Source: CAZIRF01 sp964541755 (GTDB lineage: Bacteria > Spirochaetota > Spirochaetia > Treponematales > Breznakiellaceae). Taken from it: 26,942 nucleotides of DNA. Position 1 is the stretch's first letter. Every line of letters begins with the position of its first letter. The DNA lies in contig CAZIRF010000040.1 of NCBI GenBank assembly GCA_964541755.1, positions 1 through 26,942 on the forward strand. Reading direction: 5' to 3'. The notes beneath the pieces are model-generated. The model was not told the DNA's origin and ran no database searches. It saw only the letters and a program-made list of their open reading frames with translations. The position numbers and the translations under genes were made by a program. Below, one piece after another: positions 23,408-26,942 of the stretch.

Positions 23408-26400
23408 GGATTGCTCCTTTTGCGGGCGGCCTGCCGGGTTTCCAGGGCTTCGTAGATAACGGGAATGAAGACGAGGGTAATGAGGGTCGAAGACAGGAGG
23501 CCCCCGAAGATGGCCTGTCCCAGGGGAGCGTAGATCTCCGAGCCGTTGCCGCGGGCGAGGGCCATGGGGAGGACGCCAAAGAGGGTGGTCATGGCGGTCA
23601 TGAGGATGGGGCGCAGGCGGCGCGCGCTTGAATCGAGGACAACATCGCGCAGTGCCGGGGAGGCGGGAAGAGTGGATGTATCCTCCGGATCGACCGGTGT
23701 ACGTGCCCGGTTGAAGGAGTCGACAAGGACGATGGCGTTGTTGACGACGGTGCCACCCAATGCAATGAGGGCCAGCATGGCCATGATCGAGAGGGAGGAT
23801 CCGAAGAGGTAGAGGCCCAGGACCACGCCCACGAGGCAGAAGGGTATGGCGGACATGATGATAAGGGGCTGGAGGAAGCGTTCAAACTGAATGACCATGA
23901 CGGCGTAGACGAGGAAGACGGCAATGGCCAGGACCAGGAGGAGGCTCTGCATGCTGTCGCCGATGAGGGCGCTCGTCCCGGCGGTCTTCCAGTCGGTGCC
24001 CGCGGGAAGTGCGAGGGAGGCCATGGCCGCACCCATGCGCGAGGTAACGCCGGACTGATCCTCGCCACGCAGCCAGCCGGTGAGGACTATCGAAAAGTTG
24101 CGGTCTTTGCGCTCTATGCGCGAGAGGCTCTGGCGCGTGGAGAGCTCGGAAAAGGCGGCAAAGCTGATATAGCGGCCGTCCCGGGTGCGTATGGCCATGT
24201 CGGTAAGGGCGCTTGCGTCCATGGGGCGGTCTGCAAAGTCGCTGGACAGGCTGATGGGGTATCCGTCGCCGGTGGCGCCGGCGGCGCCGGTCGAGCCGGT
24301 GGCCCCAGTCGAGCCGGTGGCCCCAGTCGAGCCGGCGGCGCCGGTTGAGCCGGCGGCCCCGGTTGAGGCCGCCGCAGTAGCGCCTGCTGCAGCCGGGCGA
24401 AGACGGCCAACGTCCATGCCGCTAAAGAGGATGCGGCTGGTCATGCCGGCCTCGTAGGGTGTTACCCCCAAAGAGGCCATCCAGGCCTGCGAGAGGTCGA
24501 TAAGGAGCTCGCTTGAATCGGTGCGGACCGAAAGCTCTGTCTTGAAGACATCCGGATCGGCCTCGAGAAAGGTTCTGGCCATGTCCGCCGTGCGGGAGAC
24601 AGAGGCGAGGTCGGTACCGTAGATCTCCATGCGAAAGCCCTGCCCGCCGGTCCCCATGGCCAAAAGAGAGTCGAAACCGCCGTTGAGGATGGTGATGTCG
24701 CAGTCGCTTACCAATTGCGAGAGGCGCTCCTGGAGCTCGGGAATAATGTCCTGAATGACGCGATCCCTCTGCGCGCTGTCAACGAGGCGTATGCGCGCAT
24801 AGGCGCGATTGGGGCTCGTGGTAAGGGTTACCGCCCCGGAGGCCCCCGCATAGTAGACAGAGGCCTCGATTTCCGGGACGAGCTCCGCCACCAAGGCGTC
24901 GATCTCGTCGACCTTTGCGAGGGTGCGTTCGAGGGTGTAGCCCTGGGGGGTGTCGATGTACATCTCGAACTCGCCGGTATCGGTGGGGGGCAGGAAGGTG
25001 AGCTTGAGGACCGACAAGAGCAGGACACCCGCGACAAAGAGCGAGACGGCCAGGCTTATCGTAAAGACCTTGTGGTTGAGGGCCCCGGCAAGGAGGCTGC
25101 GGTAGCCGGACTCCATGCGCGAAAAGAGGCGATCAATGCCCCGCTGGAAGGCCTGCACCGCGCGGGGGCGCTTCTTGAGGTCGTCGCGCTTGAGTATGAG
25201 CGAGGAGAGCCAGGGGACAATGACGACGGCCACAAGGGCGCTCGAGGCCAGGGCGTAGACAATCGTGAGCGAGAGGTCGTTCATGATGATGCCTATCATC
25301 CCGGTAAGGAACAGAAGCGGCGCAAAGACGCAGATACTCGTCGTCGTGGAGGCCAGCACCGCCCCGCCAAGCTCCCCTGCCCCCTCGCGCGCTGCGCTCT
25401 TGCGGTCCTTGCCGGCGGCGAATTTGTTCCAGGTATTTTCGAGGACGACGATCGAGTTGTCGACGATCATGCCAATGGCCACGGTAAGCCCGGAAAGCGA
25501 CAGAAGGTTGATCGACCTGCCCGTGGCCCAGAGCCCGATAACCGCAAAGAGCATGGAGAGGGGGATGGACAGGCTGATAATCAAGGTCGCGCGGAGGTCG
25601 TGGAGGGACGAGAGTATGATGAGAATGGTAAGGAGGAGGCCGGTAAGGGCGGAGCTCACCACCGTCGAAAGGGAGCGCAGGGTGGTTTCGCTCTGGTCGG
25701 TAATGACGGCGTAGCGGATGGCCCCCCGGGTTTCCTGCGACATGGTCTCGAGTATGGCGCGGGCATCCCGGGCAATGCGTATCGTGTCGCCCTCGTCGCG
25801 CTTGAGGAGGTCTACCATGACGTAGTCCTTCCCGCCCGAGCGTATGATAAGGTCGCTCTTCTCCGGCTCTATGCCGATTTCTGCGACATCTCGCAGGTAG
25901 ATGATGGTGTTGTCCGCCGCCCCTACGGGGATGCTCCCCAGCTCCTCGAGGCTGTTTACCGCCCCCAGGCTCGTGAAGGCGGTTTCGCTCCCGCGAAAGG
26001 AAGCGGATCCCGCCGGTATGTTGCGATTGCTGTAGCGCAGGGCTTCGAGGACCTGCAGGGCGGAAAGCCCCCGGGCCGCCAGGGCGCTGGAATCCAGTTT
26101 GACCGACACCTGTTTCTTCTGCCCGCCCACGAGGCTGATGCGCGAGACACCGTCAATGCGGGCAAGGCGTGGCGAGAGATTTTCCTCGAGCCAGGCGCTC
26201 AGTTCATCGCGCGCCATGCTCCCCTCGATGCGGGCCGAGAAGACCGGGAGGAAGGCGCTCGCTTCGAATACGTGGATGACGGGATCGCCCTCGAGTCCTT
26301 CCGGCAAATCGCTTCGAATGGCGTTGAGGAGCTCGCGAATTTGGGGCTGCATGGCCCGCGCGTCGACATCGGCATCGAATTCGAGGGATACCACCGAGTA

Positions 26401-26661
26401 GGAGGGCGAGCTCGTCGAGGACAGGGAGCTCACTCCGGGGACGGTCGACAGCTGGTTTTCGATGGGGCGGCTCACCTCGCGTTCGACCTCGCTGGCCGAG
26501 GCCCCCGGGTAAACCGTAAGGACCGAGAGGGCGGGCATGCTTACCGGGGGTATCATCTCGCTCTTGAGGCTCGAGAGGGACAGCCCGCCAAAAACGCAGA
26601 GGGAGACCATGAGGATGGTGATGATGGCCGGGTGTTTGACCGAGAAATCCGAGAGTATCAT
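23404..26661 (-). CDS. RND-family efflux pump (AcrB/HAE-like), with Gly-Ala-Thr-Ser repeat insert
   Basis: The 1085-residue inner-membrane pump has the twelve-helix, two-loop RND plan: helix 1 (IITILMVSLCVFGGLSLSSL), porter domain, helices 2-6 with the proton-relay motif GMIVDNSIVVLENTW, a second porter domain, and helices 8-12 with GGTVVNNAIVLVDSFNRAR. Porter signatures include PGASASEVEREVSRPIENQL and GDPVIHVFEASAFLPVF. The Asp in IVDNS is present. At residues about 765-795, where AcrB has the docking hairpin of subdomain DC, there is a low-complexity insert of five STGA(A/T)G units. The gene overlaps the fusion protein and lipoprotein genes (ATGA at each end). Substrate unknown; drugs, lipids or metals are possible. 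Confidence 0.94.
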   Translation of the reverse strand: MILSDFSVKHPAIITILMVSLCVFGGLSLSSLKSEMIPPVSMPALSVLTVYPGASASEVEREVSRPIENQLSTVPGVSSLSSTSSPSYSVVSLEFDADVDARAMQPQIRELLNAIRSDLPEGLEGDPVIHVFEASAFLPVFSARIEGSMARDELSAWLEENLSPRLARIDGVSRISLVGGQKKQVSVKLDSSALAARGLSALQVLEALRYSNRNIPAGSASFRGSETAFTSLGAVNSLEELGSIPVGAADNTIIYLRDVAEIGIEPEKSDLIIRSGGKDYVMVDLLKRDEGDTIRIARDARAILETMSQETRGAIRYAVITDQSETTLRSLSTVVSSALTGLLLTILIILSSLHDLRATLIISLSIPLSMLFAVIGLWATGRSINLLSLSGLTVAIGMIVDNSIVVLENTWNKFAAGKDRKSAAREGAGELGGAVLASTTTSICVFAPLLFLTGMIGIIMNDLSLTIVYALASSALVAVVIVPWLSSLILKRDDLKKRPRAVQAFQRGIDRLFSRMESGYRSLLAGALNHKVFTISLAVSLFVAGVLLLSVLKLTFLPPTDTGEFEMYIDTPQGYTLERTLAKVDEIDALVAELVPEIEASVYYAGASGAVTLTTSPNRAYARIRLVDSAQRDRVIQDIIPELQERLSQLVSDCDITILNGGFDSLLAMGTGGQGFRMEIYGTDLASVSRTADMARTFLEADPDVFKTELSVRTDSSELLIDLSQAWMASLGVTPYEAGMTSRILFSGMDVGRLRPAAAGATAAASTGAAGSTGAAGSTGATGSTGATGSTGAAGATGDGYPISLSSDFADRPMDASALTDMAIRTRDGRYISFAAFSELSTRQSLSRIERKDRNFSIVLTGWLRGEDQSGVTSRMGAAMASLALPAGTDWKTAGTSALIGDSMQSLLLVLAIAVFLVYAVMVIQFERFLQPLIIMSAIPFCLVGVVLGLYLFGSSLSIMAMLALIALGGTVVNNAIVLVDSFNRARTPVDPEDTSTLPASPALRDVVLDSSARRLRPILMTAMTTLFGVLPMALARGNGSEIYAPLGQAIFGGLLSSTLITLVFIPVIYEALETRQAARKRSNP
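24277..24366 (-). repeat. 18-bp tandem repeat within the RND gene
   Basis: Five units spaced exactly 18 bases (marker GTCGA or GTTGA at 24290, 24308, 24326, 24344, 24362), each coding for six residues (STGAAG or STGATG). Changes in copy number keep the frame. Three units are near identical, which fits recent slippage. Confidence 0.88.
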
Positions 26662-26942
26662 TCGAGTACCGTTACCGGGGAGCCTTCGCGCAGGAAGAAC
26701 TGCCCCTCCACAACCCAGGAGCGGTCTGCAAGTTCATCGGGGAGCTCGAAGGCGTCCTGCGAGCGGAAGGGTTCATCGAGGGATACGCTGCGCGCCCTGC
26801 CCTCTTCAACGTGCCAGATTCGGTTACCCGTCCCCAAACAAGCTTGTGGAAGGCTCCAGACCCCGTCACGGCGGGAAAGTTCCACGACTGTAGACTCTCA
26901 CATTAAACCATCCTGAACCCGCAAGAAACTCTCACGATCAGT
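26658..26942 (-). pseudogene. C-terminal part of a membrane fusion protein, with in-frame TGA
   Basis: The frame enters from the right edge as TDRESFLRVQDGLM, meets TGA at 26898-26900, and goes on with ESTVVELSRRDGVWSLPQAC, LGTGNRIWHVEEGRARSVSL, and DRSWVVEGQFFLREGSPVTV. The order of a strand leading into an SLPxxALGTGNRIWHVEEGRA stretch, then a V-V-E-G-x-x-x-L-x-E-G-x-P-V end, is the membrane-proximal domain of HlyD/AcrA-type adaptors. Its stop overlaps the pump ATG. The rest lies outside the window, so it cannot be decided whether the TGA is a real mutation, an edge error, or whether GTG at 26885 restarts translation. Confidence 0.7.

Noticed and set aside
22025..23455. A 476-codon plus-strand frame opposite the lipoprotein gene
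   Set aside because: Low complexity (Val/Gly/Ala/Asp) and antisense to a gene with lipobox and overlaps on both sides.
24277..24366. A CRISPR-like array
   Set aside because: The units are contiguous 18-bp codon repeats without spacers, inside a coding frame.
24715..26916. A 733-codon open frame on the plus strand
   Set aside because: It is antisense to the RND pump gene in GC-rich DNA; its composition (Gly, Asp, Glu, Arg, His rich, no domains) is that of a shadow frame.

Overview
This window looks like chromosomal DNA of a free-living or host-associated spirochaete. Support comes from a tmRNA whose tag reads ANNDSYAFAA, long overlapping operons, a membrane-bound LuxR regulator, and several Rpn/PD-(D/E)XK transposase-like remnants of a kind common in spirochaetes. 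The phylum call is an inference; no rRNA or marker protein is present. Gene ends were read directly from start and stop codons, and frames were checked by hand where genes are broken.

Layout. (1) 2-1726 is the 3' part of a methyl-accepting chemotaxis protein, ending at a bidirectional terminator shared with an unrecognised minus-strand gene (1805-2860). (2) 2870-3643 holds back-to-back divergent promoters, the ssrA tmRNA (2977-3325), and an exact 72-bp duplication of the tmRNA 3' end plus terminator in a structure with inverted copies. (3) 3644-4627 is a YrbG-type Ca2+/Na+ antiporter. (4) 4709-13536 is a same-strand run of nine genes: a seven-helix LuxR regulator, an Omp85/TamA-like barrel, two exported helical proteins, a MacB/LolD-type ATPase, two FtsX/LolE-type permeases, a LolA-like periplasmic protein and a second barrel-like protein. 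I read this as a complete trans-envelope lipid or lipoprotein trafficking machine and the best candidate for an undescribed system. (5) 13514-15217 has a DUF998-like membrane protein and a DTW-domain tRNA modification enzyme. (6) 15413-18789 is a decaying toxin-antitoxin island bracketed by a 51-bp direct repeat that is the 3' end of an Rpn gene: vapC fragment, vapC with a beheaded antitoxin, a RelE toxin with three stops beside an intact HTH antitoxin, a broken hicBA pair and a broken rpn. (7) 18859-20095 holds SH3 and GH26-like pseudogenes behind a 137-residue unknown protein. (8) 20386-26942 (minus) is a tripartite efflux operon: membrane fusion protein (partial, with an in-frame TGA), RND pump, a large lipoprotein and a TolC-family protein, joined by ATGA or similar overlaps.

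How it works together. Regions 4 and 8 are two independent envelope-spanning export assemblies, one ATP-driven and one driven by an ion gradient. Region 6 and the start of region 7 are accessory DNA in active decay, where stop codons, frameshifts and deletions cluster, while the flanking core genes are intact. Several promoters place the -10 box 6 to 9 bases before the ATG, suggesting leaderless messages.
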